Source: Bacteroidales bacterium
Lineage (GTDB): Bacteria; Bacteroidota; Bacteroidia; Bacteroidales; F082
Assembly: GCA_024681295.1 (NCBI GenBank)
Contig: JAILBC010000087.1
Span: 1 to 64,000 of the forward strand
Direction of reading: 5' to 3'
Length of the DNA stretch: 64,000 bases
This document shows, piece by piece, positions 24,901 through 33,610 of the stretch. Both the position numbers and the translations under genes were made by a program. The notes beneath the pieces are model-generated. The model made no database searches. It was not told the origin of the DNA and saw only the letters and a program-made list of their open reading frames with translations. Within the stretch, counting starts at the first letter, position 1. Each line of letters starts with the position of its first letter.

Positions 24901-26992
24901 CCTTTTTTTCGCCTCGTTCAACGCCTTCGCGTGCTCACCGAGTCTTTGCTCACCTTCGGAGTACTACCTGTTCCATCTGGTCAACCTGCCCGACGACCCA
25001 GAAAGCAGCTACAACCTCAACAGCCAACAGAACTGCCAGCTGTGGCAGCAACAAGCCTATGTGATGATTTCTTTGGAAGACATCTATCAGGTAGTCTATA
25101 AATACAACTTGCAAACACTGACGGATTTGAAAAACGGCAAAATCCCACCATGCGCAAGAGGCAACAGGATGGCCCAATGGTTGACAACCAACAGCGGCAA
25201 GGAAGCTTTGGATTTCTTGATTCTTGCCAAAAACTGCGAATGGCTGCGCCGTGAAAGCCTGTCGCCATGGTACTATCCCTCAAAGGAAGACCCCGTCAGA
25301 TACTCGCTCAACGAAGTAGCCGAAACGGCCAGGGAGAAAGCCAAGGGCTACTACTATGCCGACCGTTATGCGTTGCAGGCCGTCAGGGCGATGACCTCGC
25401 TCCGTCAATACGAGGACATCATCAGTTTTTGGAATGAAATTGAAAAACAGTTGCCTGATGGCTTCCTCAAGCAGATGACCCTCTCTTATGTGGCGGGGGC
25501 ATACGTACATCTCGACAATGTCGAATTGGCAAAAAGTTATTACAAGCTAGCCAACGATTTGAACGGGCTATTAGAATGCGACCTCCGTTACCGTTCTGGC
25601 ATGAGCCGGGTGGAGAAAATGGAGTTGCTGTATGAAGTTTATCCTGATTGCCCCGTTTTTCGCCTAAGGCTTTGGGAGATTTTGGGAAAAGTGGAGCCTG
25701 ACCGTAACTGGGAAGACGACTGGCGTTGGGATTTATATAGAGATGGGGAGAGGGCTGAGATCGATCAGCTTGCCCTTCTTTGCGACAAGGTCTTGAGCGA
25801 AGACACCGAAGCGGACAAAGCCTTATGGGCATACGCCGCCACTTACATCGCCCACCTGAAAGGAGACGACAACAAAGCCGACCAATACCTGAAAACGGCA
25901 GAAAGAACCGTCAAAGACAAAAACCTCGAAGAATCCATCAAAGTGATGCGGATTTTTATCGACGCACAGATTAGCACTTACGGCAAAGCCTACGAACAGA
26001 AACTATTTACTCAGCTGCGGTGGCTGCAAGAGAAAATAGAGCAGGACATTGACCAGAAAACCATAGATGGCTTCGACCTGTACAACTTGATCGGAAGCTT
26101 CAGTTGCTACTATTGGAACGACGCCATGCGTTGCATCCTGTTGGGCACGGTTTGCCCCAAGATGATCGAGCAAGGCAACACCACACTGGCCCTGCAGTTG
26201 GCCAACATGTCGAGTTACTCGCTGCCCAACGAGATTCCGACGGTCCTTGCTGAGTGCCGCAAAGACCATTCGTTCAACTACTATGACTATTGTTGCCATT
26301 TTGCCGAGATGATGGACTCCCTGTCGGCCAATGCACTGATTGCCTACACTGAGGTAGCCCAGAAGCCTCGGACGGAGTTCCAGCGTTTCCTCAACTCCCA
26401 CTCCTACAGCGACAGCGACTATCTCAACGAGATAATTGGTACCCATTGTTTGCGCGAGATGCGCTATGCAGACGCGGAGCACTACCTTTCCAAGGTCTCC
26501 TTTGATTATTTCATTCGCACCAATGTTTACAAGGAAGGCTTTTTGAACAACGACCCATTCAGTGTGTCGAGAAGGCGTTGGAACCACGGCGGTGATGCAA
26601 AGCTTCAGTTTGCAAAGACCATGAACATGTTGGAGTGTGAAATTGCCGCTGCCACCAATCCAAACCAGAAAGCCATGTTAATGATCGACCTTGGGCTTGG
26701 AATACGCAATTCGTTTAACCGTTGTTGGGCTTTGACGCAGTACGGTCGTGGTTGGGTTGATGACTCTGCATATGATTGGGAGACTGGAGGGTTAACCTGT
26801 CAAGCCATGAAACGTGCGGAGCAGCTCTTCAGCAAGGCTTTCAGCACCTTTACCGACGACGAATATGCTGCCCAAGCCCAGTTACTATTCTGTAATTTCA
26901 GGACCATCGAAGAGCGTTATCCCAAGACCCTTGCGGCGGACATTGTCCGAGGGCATTGCGATTATTATATAGACTACCATGGGGAAAGGTGA
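24869..26992 (+). CDS. Exported alpha-helical (TPR-like) protein, unknown function
   Basis: The 707-residue protein starts with a signal peptide (MKYVRFIAAFSLFFASFNAFA) followed by a Cys-rich mature start (CSPSLCSPSEYYLF). The rest is helical with TPR-like spacing (for example YVAGAYVHLDNVELAKSYYK near 208-228 and AYAATYIAHLKGDDNKADQYLK near 320-342). It pairs with the preceding lipoprotein, which it overlaps, suggesting a two-protein envelope complex. The last bases (26974-26993) carry the left copy of a 20-base direct repeat that recurs at 53709. Confidence 0.75.
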   Translation: MKYVRFIAAFSLFFASFNAFACSPSLCSPSEYYLFHLVNLPDDPESSYNLNSQQNCQLWQQQAYVMISLEDIYQVVYKYNLQTLTDLKNGKIPPCARGNRMAQWLTTNSGKEALDFLILAKNCEWLRRESLSPWYYPSKEDPVRYSLNEVAETAREKAKGYYYADRYALQAVRAMTSLRQYEDIISFWNEIEKQLPDGFLKQMTLSYVAGAYVHLDNVELAKSYYKLANDLNGLLECDLRYRSGMSRVEKMELLYEVYPDCPVFRLRLWEILGKVEPDRNWEDDWRWDLYRDGERAEIDQLALLCDKVLSEDTEADKALWAYAATYIAHLKGDDNKADQYLKTAERTVKDKNLEESIKVMRIFIDAQISTYGKAYEQKLFTQLRWLQEKIEQDIDQKTIDGFDLYNLIGSFSCYYWNDAMRCILLGTVCPKMIEQGNTTLALQLANMSSYSLPNEIPTVLAECRKDHSFNYYDYCCHFAEMMDSLSANALIAYTEVAQKPRTEFQRFLNSHSYSDSDYLNEIIGTHCLREMRYADAEHYLSKVSFDYFIRTNVYKEGFLNNDPFSVSRRRWNHGGDAKLQFAKTMNMLECEIAAATNPNQKAMLMIDLGLGIRNSFNRCWALTQYGRGWVDDSAYDWETGGLTCQAMKRAEQLFSKAFSTFTDDEYAAQAQLLFCNFRTIEERYPKTLAADIVRGHCDYYIDYHGER

Positions 26993-26993
26993 G
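26974..26993 (+). repeat. Left copy of 20-bp direct repeat bracketing the island
   Basis: CTACCATGGGGAAAGGTGAG matches 53709-53728 at 19 of 20 positions in the same orientation. It lies at the 3' end of the TPR-like gene, just outside the first ORF/GNAT module. It could be an attachment or target-site repeat; no integrase was found between the copies. Confidence 0.4.
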
Positions 26994-26996
26994 TCT

Positions 26997-27734
26997 TTAC
27001 ACCTTCTCGATAAAGACTTCGAAGCACGATTTAATATCATCCTCTTCGGAAACCGGATTGCATATTGTTTTTTTGGTTAGGTCGTTACGAAAAGTCTGGA
27101 AATGTTGCAGACAGTCATTGAACTTTTTCAATGCTTTGCGATAGTCGCGCATACTTGTCTTGATCCAACTGCCATTACGTTCTATGATTTCAGGGAGTGG
27201 AACTATTCGAATCTTTTTCTCATTTGAAGGGCTATCCACTCCCCAGTAGCCGTATTTCGTGTCCCAGTAATTATAATAGAAGAACTCCAGGTGATGCCAA
27301 ATCTCTCCACCGTATTTAAAATTCTTGGCTGGGCCATCCCAATAGAGAAATCCATTGTTTTTAGGATCTTCCTCACGGCTTACCGAGTTCATAGCACCAT
27401 TTTGGGGTATTTTATTCAGACGTCTAAGTAACAATTGTTTTTGTCTAAGAGCTGATTCTTTTTTCTCATCAGTTAATACGTTTACTCTCACTTTGTTGCC
27501 TTCGGCATCCCTAACCCAGCGAAATCTGTTATTCTGACGCAAATCAGATTCTGGCATTCCCAGGAGCCATCTGTACACAAAACCTTTAGGGAACGCATAG
27601 ATTCCCCACATGGCAGGTGCTGTATGATATCCTCTTTTCTCGCTGTTGTAAGGCAGTTTGGCCTCTTCGTGTTTCTGTGGACTCAGTGCACCCCAGCGGA
27701 TGAAGTCCATTGTAATTTTCTTGTTCTTTACCAT
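26997..27734 (-). CDS. Uncharacterised 245-residue protein, intact copy of duplicated gene
   Basis: From the ATG at 27734 (MVKNKKITMDFIRWGALSPQ) the protein follows a TATCTTTG promoter (27763-27770) with a short leader; the longer frame starts inside that promoter. It is rich in Trp, Tyr and basic residues (FRWVRDAEGNKVRVNVL, HHLEFFYYNYWDTKYGYWGVDS) with no signal peptide. I recognise no family. A second copy at 53162-53274 keeps only about 37 codons and is cut by an insertion sequence. It converges on the TPR-like gene with four bases between stops. Confidence 0.65.
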   Translation of the reverse strand: MVKNKKITMDFIRWGALSPQKHEEAKLPYNSEKRGYHTAPAMWGIYAFPKGFVYRWLLGMPESDLRQNNRFRWVRDAEGNKVRVNVLTDEKKESALRQKQLLLRRLNKIPQNGAMNSVSREEDPKNNGFLYWDGPAKNFKYGGEIWHHLEFFYYNYWDTKYGYWGVDSPSNEKKIRIVPLPEIIERNGSWIKTSMRDYRKALKKFNDCLQHFQTFRNDLTKKTICNPVSEEDDIKSCFEVFIEKV

Positions 27735-27762
27735 GGCGATATATTTTGGAATTGATTCGATG

Positions 27763-27770
27763 CAAAGATA
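27763..27770 (-). promoter_or_regulatory. -7 box of the duplicated gene
   Basis: TATCTTTG on the minus strand. The same box is kept in the truncated copy at 53304-53311. Confidence 0.55.
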
Positions 27771-27796
27771 ATCGTTTTCTACCAGAAAGAAGTCCA

Positions 27797-28080
27797 TCAA
27801 TCTTTCTCAAAAAACACGATGTCCATCAAGATGGGGAAATACGTTTTCTGCTTCCGTCCTTTTTATCCACAACACGCATCACCCCCACCTTTTCATTGGA
27901 AACGATGATAAAGTAATAGGTCGTCCATGGTTGTTCGAACTTCGCTATTATTTTGTCAATGGTTTCCGCACTGGGGCTCGTGTCAAAATCCTGATATTTT
28001 TCTAACAGGTCGGAAAACGCTTCGACCTGCATCTCCCACACGGTTTCGATGTCTGCTCTTTCTATAGGTTTTAATTCCAT
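27797..28080 (-). pseudogene. GNAT acetyltransferase remnant, copy A
   Basis: The first 80 or so residues (MELKPIERADIETVWEMQ) match the N-terminal half of a small GNAT acetyltransferase. After DKKDGSRKRISP the frame stops, and the original C-terminus (MDIVFFEKD and stop) reappears in another frame directly after. The acetyl-CoA-binding motif A between these parts is gone, so the gene is inactive. A sister remnant with a smaller deletion lies at 53348-53697. Confidence 0.75.
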
Positions 28081-28118
28081 GAAAAAACGCCCTTCCTTTG
28101 ATTAACTGGCTTCCGTCA

Positions 28119-29645
28119 CTAATCTTCCTCACAAACCTGTCTCAGAGCCTTTTTATACCACTCCGCGGCTTCTTCGTCACTCTGTTGAACACCCAAGCCT
28201 TCCAAATAACAATCGCCCAAACGGCATTGGGCATACGAATCATCTTCTTCAGCAGCTTCAAGGAACCATTCAACGGCTTTCTCATAATCTTTAGACACGC
28301 CTTTGCCTTCCATATAAAAATCACCTAAGCGACACTGGGCATAAACATCGCCTTGTTCTGCTGCTCTGGTATACCACCAGACCGCCGTCTCATAGGTTTG
28401 CGACACGCCTCTACCTTCCGCAAAACAATCTCCCAAACGGCTTTGAGCACCTATTTGTATTCCTTCCCAATCAAAACAATCATCTTGTTGTGCGGCTTTT
28501 AAATACAACTCAACGGCTTTTGCCTCGTTTTTGATTACTCCTGTTCCATTGGCGTAGCAATCTCCCAACTGACATTGAGCCCACGGCCATCCGTGTTCTG
28601 CTGCAACGGCATAACATTCAACAGCCTTGTCGAACTCCTTCTTCTCTATATAGTTATCTCCTATACTAGTAATAGTTGCCAAAACATCGCAGTCTTCTGC
28701 CTGGTTTAAGGCCTTAATATACCATTCAACAGCTTTTTCAAGATTTTTGGGCAGTATTGTTCCTGATTCATAAAAATTTCCCATTTCTATCATCGCCCAG
28801 AATTCATTCTTATTAGCCGCCTTAGAAAACCAATCCAATGCTATTTTATGGTTTTGAGACACGCCCTCATCAACAGCTTGATAACAGCATCCTAATTTAC
28901 ACATGGCAACTGCATCATTTTGTTCCGCAGCCTTTGAATACCATTCTACCGCTTTTTCAGGACTTTTGGGAACAATCATTCCAGACGCGTAAAATTCACC
29001 CAATACCCACTGTGCATTTGCCACACCTTTTTCAGCACAATTAATAATATATCCAACTGCTCTCTTTGACATTAAAGAAAACCTTTTGTTTTGAGCAAAA
29101 TGCCCATCATCACTACGTTTATTCGTATATCTAGACACTGCTGTGAAATACCACTCCACCGCTTCCTCATCACTTTGTTGAACACCGGTACCCCATAAAA
29201 AACAATCTCCCAGTTTAAAACAGGGAAAAACAGCCTCCTCATGATCAGAGGCTTTTTTATACCATTCGACTGCTCTTTCGTGATTTTGTTCCACCCCCAC
29301 TCCATAGAAGTACATTGTCGCCAAACTGCATTGTGCATGTATGTGACCTTGTTTAGCGGCTTTAGTGTAACATTCAACGGCGGTTTCATAGGATTGCGAA
29401 ACGTTTATTCCTTTCGCAAAAAATTCTCCAAGATAAAACTGTGCTTGAGGGAGTCCCCTGTCCGCTTCTTTGGCATACACTTCCAATGCATTCTCAAACT
29501 TATTGATGGTCCCACTGCCTAAATGATTACAAATCGCAGAAACACTCTGCAGTACATTTGTGTCTGTTTGCTCGAACATCATTATGTCAAGCAATTCATA
29601 AAAATAGAGGTTTTCGTCTCCTTTTCGCATTTTCTTGTTTTCCAT
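28119..29645 (-). CDS. Sel1-repeat protein
   Basis: From MENKKMRKGDEN the protein has 508 residues and consists mostly of Sel1 repeats of about 36 residues with the pattern A-x-x-G-x-x-x-A-Q-x-x-L-G-x-x-Y/F-x-x-G-x-G-V (for example AAEQGDVYAQCRLGDFYMEG). About eleven repeats lie between residues 55 and 500. Sel1 proteins are solenoids that mediate protein contacts in signalling or secretion. There is no signal peptide, so it is cytoplasmic. Upstream lies a degenerate copy of the shared promoter design (29679-29727). An 11-residue upstream extension is possible. Confidence 0.85.
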   Translation of the reverse strand: MENKKMRKGDENLYFYELLDIMMFEQTDTNVLQSVSAICNHLGSGTINKFENALEVYAKEADRGLPQAQFYLGEFFAKGINVSQSYETAVECYTKAAKQGHIHAQCSLATMYFYGVGVEQNHERAVEWYKKASDHEEAVFPCFKLGDCFLWGTGVQQSDEEAVEWYFTAVSRYTNKRSDDGHFAQNKRFSLMSKRAVGYIINCAEKGVANAQWVLGEFYASGMIVPKSPEKAVEWYSKAAEQNDAVAMCKLGCCYQAVDEGVSQNHKIALDWFSKAANKNEFWAMIEMGNFYESGTILPKNLEKAVEWYIKALNQAEDCDVLATITSIGDNYIEKKEFDKAVECYAVAAEHGWPWAQCQLGDCYANGTGVIKNEAKAVELYLKAAQQDDCFDWEGIQIGAQSRLGDCFAEGRGVSQTYETAVWWYTRAAEQGDVYAQCRLGDFYMEGKGVSKDYEKAVEWFLEAAEEDDSYAQCRLGDCYLEGLGVQQSDEEAAEWYKKALRQVCEED

Positions 29646-29678
29646 GATAATTAAGTTTAAATAGTCAAACAATGGCAA

Positions 29679-29727
29679 TAAAGATATTATTTAGCAATGT
29701 GACAAACTTAGTGGAATCATAGAGTAA
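29679..29727 (-). promoter_or_regulatory. P5: degenerate copy of the shared direct-repeat promoter
   Basis: Read on the minus strand: TTACTCT (29727-29721), four bases, TTCCACT (29716-29710), 23 bases, TATCTTTA (29686-29679). One repeat has a mismatch, the repeat spacing is one base short and the -7 box lacks the last G, so this is a tentative member. Confidence 0.3.
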
Positions 29728-29815
29728 TGCATTAATGCCTTTTGTCTCGTTAGATAAGATGGGTACCTAGGCCAACCTCAACGACACACTGACCGAAACG
29801 AGAACCCATGAGTAT

Positions 29816-29905
29816 CTGAAGTCAATAGGCTTCGGACACACTGGTTAAAACATTACCTAAACTGGTAGTGTTTCAAGTAGTGTGTCCGAAGTCTGCCGAC
29901 TTCAG
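29816..29905. repeat. 90-bp palindromic element
   Basis: Outer stem CTGAAGTC (29816-29823) with GACTTCAG (29898-29905), inner stem CTTCGGACACACT (29830-29842) with AGTGTGTCCGAAG (29879-29891), and a 36-base AT-rich centre. It has the form of a small non-autonomous palindromic repeat. The rest of 29728-30059 holds no gene I can support apart from a 32-codon frame at 29977-30075, which begins three bases after a TAATTTTG box (29967-29974) and may be the broken start of an older insertion sequence. Confidence 0.65.
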
Positions 29906-30065
29906 GGAAGCGGTGCAAATTTAGACAATTATTTTCATATCAAGCTTCGGTTTGTACATTTATCACTAATTTTGCCATGCGGCTGGACGAGGAAACGGGC
30001 TCTGCTGGGGAGCAACCCGCCAGCAACAAGGCCGCGCCTACACTGAAAGCCGTGGATGTGGAGAG

Positions 30066-31333
30066 CCGTCTGTAAAGGGCGGCTCCCATTGCATTCAGGA
30101 AGGCTGTTTCCGCTAAGAAAACCCGTTGCGTTGTCCAGGGAACAGCGTTTTGTCGGTGGTGATTCTGGGCAGTATTCTGTCGAAGGCCTTGTGTTCCATG
30201 GCGACGCTGCCCAGCAGAGTAAGGACCGAATCCTCGTTCGGCATCGCAGTCCTCATCCGCGTGACTCTGCGGAAGTCGCGGTTGAGCCGCTCTATCCAGT
30301 TGGTGGTGTAGATCATGCCCTGTATCTCCGGCGCATAGTTGAGATAGACCATGTGCGCCTTGTAGTCGGCTTTGTCACGCAGGGACTTGAAGGAACGGTA
30401 GTCCTTGCCCCATTTGTCGCACAGGTCCTGCCACCGTTTCCATGCCGCTTCAACCGTATAGTCGCGCTGGCCGGTGCGGAACACGTCACGAAGGTCCTCG
30501 GCCAATGCCGCCTTGTCGCCATGCCTGACCCTGGCGAGCATGTTGCGCTTAAGGTGCGTCACGCAGCGTTGGAGCGGCGTTCCCGGGAACTTCTTCCCAA
30601 CCACCGTGTCCAGTCCGGTGATGCCGTCCGCCACCGTCAAGCCTATGCGTTGCACCCCGCGTTCCTTCAACTCGTCGAATATCGTCCCCCAGCCCGTAGC
30701 ACTCTCCACGGGCATGTTGAAGATGCCGAGCACCTCCCGAGTGCCCTCGTCGGTCACTGCCAAGGCGACGTAGAACGCCTCTGTCGACACGGACCTGCTT
30801 CGGTGAATCTTGATGTGGACACAGTCCACGAACACGATGGGATAGTACTCGTCAAGCCCGCGTTCCAACCATTGGCTGACTTGGCCCCTTACACTCTCGA
30901 CCATCCTGCTGATGCTTGACTTGGAATAGTGTTGGCCATAGATCTCGTCGAAGACGTCGCCCACCTGTTCCTGCGTCAGCCCCTTGGTGTAGAGGACGCC
31001 CGCCAGACGGTCGCATTCCTCCTCCTGGTCGCGAAGGATGGCCAAAATGCGGGGATGGAAGTTGCCGTAACGGTCTCGGGGAATGCGGAACTCAAGTTTT
31101 TTTCCGTGTCCGTAGGCATGGCTGGGACGATATCCGTTCCCCTTATTGCCTTGATCCTCAGACAGAAACTCGCCTCGCTCGGCAACCATCATACTCTCAA
31201 TCATGATCTCCAACAAGTCGTGCAGACCATTTTCTTTCTGTGCATGCTTGCACATTAACTCAGAAATTTGTTCCTTTGTAAACTTCATTTTAAGTCTGTT
31301 TTTAGAGTTTATCGCACCCTAAAGATACAGACT
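30066..31333 (-). mobile_element. IS256-family insertion sequence (ends approximate)
   Basis: The element carries one transposase gene. The probable ends share GTCTGTA read inward (left near 30069, right near 31333), but I could not define full inverted repeats or a target duplication, so the borders are approximate. It appears to have landed in an older IS3-like element whose C-terminal coding remnant lies at 31410-31556. Confidence 0.65.
30113..31288 (-). CDS. IS256-family transposase
   Basis: The 391-residue protein has the Mutator/IS256 core: FVDCVHIKIHR (first Asp, about 150), LTVADGITGLDTVVGKKFPG (second Asp, with the family's C-x2-H block RCVTHLKRN after it) and TTNWIERLNRDFRR with the catalytic Glu. 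It is full length and has no internal stops, so the element may still move. Its start ATG at 31288 follows a TATCTTTA-like box within the element's right end. Confidence 0.95.
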   Translation of the reverse strand: MKFTKEQISELMCKHAQKENGLHDLLEIMIESMMVAERGEFLSEDQGNKGNGYRPSHAYGHGKKLEFRIPRDRYGNFHPRILAILRDQEEECDRLAGVLYTKGLTQEQVGDVFDEIYGQHYSKSSISRMVESVRGQVSQWLERGLDEYYPIVFVDCVHIKIHRSRSVSTEAFYVALAVTDEGTREVLGIFNMPVESATGWGTIFDELKERGVQRIGLTVADGITGLDTVVGKKFPGTPLQRCVTHLKRNMLARVRHGDKAALAEDLRDVFRTGQRDYTVEAAWKRWQDLCDKWGKDYRSFKSLRDKADYKAHMVYLNYAPEIQGMIYTTNWIERLNRDFRRVTRMRTAMPNEDSVLTLLGSVAMEHKAFDRILPRITTDKTLFPGQRNGFS

Positions 31334-31336
31334 TTT

Positions 31337-31368
31337 GGGATTGGCCCGCTTAGGCCAATCCCTTTTTT
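31337..31368 (+). terminator. Strong rho-independent terminator at the IS boundary
   Basis: A perfect 10-bp stem GGGATTGGCC (31337-31346)/GGCCAATCCC (31353-31362) with a 6-base loop is followed by six T. On the plus strand it would stop transcription leaving the insertion region. Confidence 0.75.
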
Positions 31369-31409
31369 GCGCGTCAACGCTCAGACACACTTTTTGGGAC
31401 AGTATCTTT

Positions 31410-31556
31410 AAACTGGGTGGATATGCTCCGTTTTATACAGCCAACGAAGCCATCCGCAGGTTCGTGGAGAACTACAACCACCTGTGGCTGATATACCGGC
31501 TCGGCTACAAGTCGCCGGTAGAATATAGAAAGGAATATGAAGCAAAAGTGGCATAA
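31410..31556 (+). pseudogene. IS3-like transposase C-terminal remnant
   Basis: The last 48 codons read ANEAIRRFVENYNHLWLIYR and end LGYKSPVEYRKEYEAK, like the C-terminus of IS3/IS481-group DDE transposases (Y-N-x-x-R/W... LGYKSPVEY). The rest of the gene is missing, so it is a relic. Confidence 0.6.
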
Positions 31557-31572
31557 CCCAAGCGCAACGGAA

Positions 31573-31645
31573 GGCAGTTATCCTCGGCAGAGCTCGGGGA
31601 GCCTTTCCTCAGAGCTCCCAAAAGCTCTGACGGGAGATAACTGCC
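31573..31645. repeat. 73-bp imperfect palindrome
   Basis: GGCAGTTATC (31573-31582) pairs with GATAACTGCC (31636-31645); inside, CAGAGCT (31588-31594) pairs with AGCTCTG (31623-31629). It directly follows the IS3-like remnant and may be that element's end or a separate palindromic repeat. The stretch 31646-31863 is AT-rich with nothing recognised. Confidence 0.5.
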
Positions 31646-31863
31646 CCATCCAAACAAGAACGCTAAAAAATAAAATCAAAAATCGCTCGGTTATTTGCGG
31701 TTAAAACATAATAATCTCAATATCAGAGAATGTTTGATTAATAATAGAATCTAGGCATCTTGGCAAATAGCTCGACACATTAAAACATGGAATAATTATG
31801 GAAAAATAATGCTTTCTCATCCTTATTTATTCTTTATTCTCTTGCTTAATTATATAACTGTTT

Positions 31864-32985
31864 TCAAAACTTTTCGCCTTCACATATTCTTTTTATTCTT
31901 TGGATTGCTTTAATTTTCAACGAAACTATTTCTTGATCATCGCATGCGTTTTTTTGACAAATCCTTTGTGCTATCAATGCTGCGCAATAATATGCTCTTA
32001 TTTTTACTAAATTGCACATAGACTTGTCCCTTTCTGATAATTTGCCGTTAGCCAGATAATTTGCACCGTAACAATTAGGACAAATTGGATAAAAGTAACA
32101 ATTGTGGAAGCAGTACTCATCAATAAGATTTTTATCATCTAAGAAATCTGAAATATGAATACTGTTGAGTTGCTCATTTGAAAAAGACATCGGCGTAAAA
32201 TAATTGCAGGGATACTCTTTCCCGTCACAATCATATGCCATAATGGTTTTGCCAGCACAATCTTTGTTTCTCACATACTGTCTGTCAAATTCACAATTCT
32301 CAATGGATAAATCTAACAATGGAGCCACCTCAATATCAGGATGTTCGAGGTAATAATTTACAAGTTTTTCCAATTCATTTTGCAGCGTTTTACAATACTC
32401 AGTTTTAGACCAATTTATCCCTTCTGCAAAATTTGTTCCGGCTAATTTAAACCCCAAATCATGTAAATAAATAATGTTTTCCGACAGATTAGAAAGGCTT
32501 TGAGGGGTTATGGTCATTTTTACGGGCTGATTAGGCCAATTCGATAAAAAGAAATTAATATCAATTTGGGCAAATGAGTTACACCTATTTTGATTATGGG
32601 TGTTTGGGGTACCATCTAGACTTAAACCACAACTAATTTGCCTATTGTGATTATGTAGCCACTTCTGGATTTCTCCGTGGATTAACGTGCCGTTTGTTGA
32701 AGTGAAAAATCGGTAATTATTTTTCCAATGCTGCCGCCAGGTCCATTCACAAATTTCTCTAATAACATCTTTCTTTATCCAAGGCTCACCGCCAAAAAAC
32801 TCAATTACAATATAATCATAGTCATCGGAGTTCAAATAAGTTGCAATTATTTCTTTAAATCGATTAACATCAACAATTACCGAATCACGTTTTTTTTCAT
32901 AGCAGTATACACAACTCAAATTGCACGCATGTGTTACAACAAGCATTATCTGAAACTGCCGGATTTCTGTTGGGTTTTTCACCAT
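31864..32985 (-). CDS. Radical SAM/SPASM peptide maturase (RiPP cluster 1)
   Basis: The 373-residue protein has the radical SAM cluster CNLSCVYC near residues 17-24, the glycine-rich FFGGEPWIKK near 63-72 and a C-terminal SPASM set (CFHNCYFYPICPNC, then later Cys) that binds auxiliary Fe-S clusters. Such enzymes make thioether or C-C cross-links in ribosomal peptides. It is separated from the tiny Cys-rich gene upstream by a terminator hairpin (33018-33058), typical of precursor/maturase pairs. It would act on one or more of the small Cys-rich products just upstream. Confidence 0.88.
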   Translation of the reverse strand: MVKNPTEIRQFQIMLVVTHACNLSCVYCYEKKRDSVIVDVNRFKEIIATYLNSDDYDYIVIEFFGGEPWIKKDVIREICEWTWRQHWKNNYRFFTSTNGTLIHGEIQKWLHNHNRQISCGLSLDGTPNTHNQNRCNSFAQIDINFFLSNWPNQPVKMTITPQSLSNLSENIIYLHDLGFKLAGTNFAEGINWSKTEYCKTLQNELEKLVNYYLEHPDIEVAPLLDLSIENCEFDRQYVRNKDCAGKTIMAYDCDGKEYPCNYFTPMSFSNEQLNSIHISDFLDDKNLIDEYCFHNCYFYPICPNCYGANYLANGKLSERDKSMCNLVKIRAYYCAALIAQRICQKNACDDQEIVSLKIKAIQRIKRICEGEKF

Positions 32986-33017
32986 TATTTATACTTAGAA
33001 TTAATGAATTAATTGAC

Positions 33018-33058
33018 AAAAAAAGATAGGACGACCCAAAGCCAGGCCGCCCTATCTT
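33018..33058 (-). terminator. Terminator/attenuator between precursor and maturase
   Basis: On the minus strand, AAGATAGGGCG pairs with CGTCCTATCTT (11-bp stem with one mismatch, positions 33048-33058 and 33023-33033) followed by seven T. It lies directly after the 53-residue precursor gene and before the radical SAM gene. Confidence 0.8.
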
Positions 33059-33065
33059 CATCATT

Positions 33066-33227
33066 TTAAATGACTGGTGTTGACAATCCTTCACAGGCGC
33101 CTCCGCAGCTCATCAAACCACAACCGCCTCTGGTATTTCTTCTATTAGTAGTGCCAGAAGCTTCTAAACCTTCACTCAAACGTGAAAGTTTGTTCATAAC
33201 AGAATCGTTTAAAAAGCTCGTATTCAT
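33066..33227 (-). CDS. Putative RiPP precursor with Gly-Cys-rich core
   Basis: From the ATG at 33227 the frame gives 53 residues: a leader-like helix (MNTSFLNDSVMNKLSRLSEG), a polar linker and the core GGCGLMSCGGACEG followed by LSTPVI. The GG before the first Cys and three Cys fit a cleavable leader with a modified core. The open frame extends upstream without another ATG (only TTG/GTG). It lies between two other Cys-rich small frames and the radical SAM gene, and ends at a strong terminator. I infer it is a substrate of the flanking maturases. Confidence 0.72.
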   Translation of the reverse strand: MNTSFLNDSVMNKLSRLSEGLEASGTTNRRNTRGGCGLMSCGGACEGLSTPVI

Positions 33228-33310
33228 ACGAAATAGTTTTACTCCTACTCTTACGCCTTCGTAGGTCTTGGCTTGTATAGTTTGCAAATACGTCACTAAT
33301 TTATTTCTTA

Positions 33311-33412
33311 TCAATAATCTTCACAAGAACAAGTGTCGCAGGCGACATTACATCCACAATTGGGCTTCCAAGGATCATCACAACTACAATCCCATCTCCT
33401 TTCACAAACCAT
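33311..33412 (-). CDS. 33-residue Cys-rich peptide
   Basis: The frame starts MVCERRWDCSCDD and has eight Cys in 33 residues, ending CDTCSCEDY. Its ATG overlaps the stop of the preceding 49-residue gene (TAATG), which implies translational coupling. It has almost no leader region, so it may be a partner peptide rather than a classical precursor. I know of no family like it. Confidence 0.55.
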   Translation of the reverse strand: MVCERRWDCSCDDPWKPNCGCNVACDTCSCEDY

Positions 33413-33561
33413 TACCACGCATCACATTCAGAATCGCAACAATCACACTCTGAATCGCAGCACCAATCACAATCATGATCGCAATCGCACCATGGCTCAC
33501 ATCTAACGTCTTCTTGCGTTTCATTCACAAAAACAATTTCACTAACATAATATTTCTCCAT
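33412..33561 (-). CDS. 49-residue Cys/Asp-rich putative RiPP precursor
   Basis: The frame begins MEKYYVSEIVFVNETQEDVR, a plausible 20-residue leader, and continues into a tail with ten Cys, many Asp and two copies of CCDSECD, ending in AW. It lies 50 bases after the upstream radical SAM gene and is coupled to the 33-residue frame. The arrangement of Cys-rich tail after a short acidic leader, between two SPASM enzymes, points to a heavily cross-linked or metal-binding product. Function is inferred from context only. Confidence 0.65.
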   Translation of the reverse strand: MEKYYVSEIVFVNETQEDVRCEPWCDCDHDCDWCCDSECDCCDSECDAW

Positions 33562-33610
33562 AGTTATTCATGCCAGTTTTATCCCGTTGGCACTTCGGTT
33601 ATTAATTAAA

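Noticed and set aside
33228-33314. Longer 82-residue version of the 53-residue precursor starting at TTG
   Set aside because: It lacks an ATG, begins over the stop of the preceding small gene, and the leader-like helix starts at the ATG at 33227.
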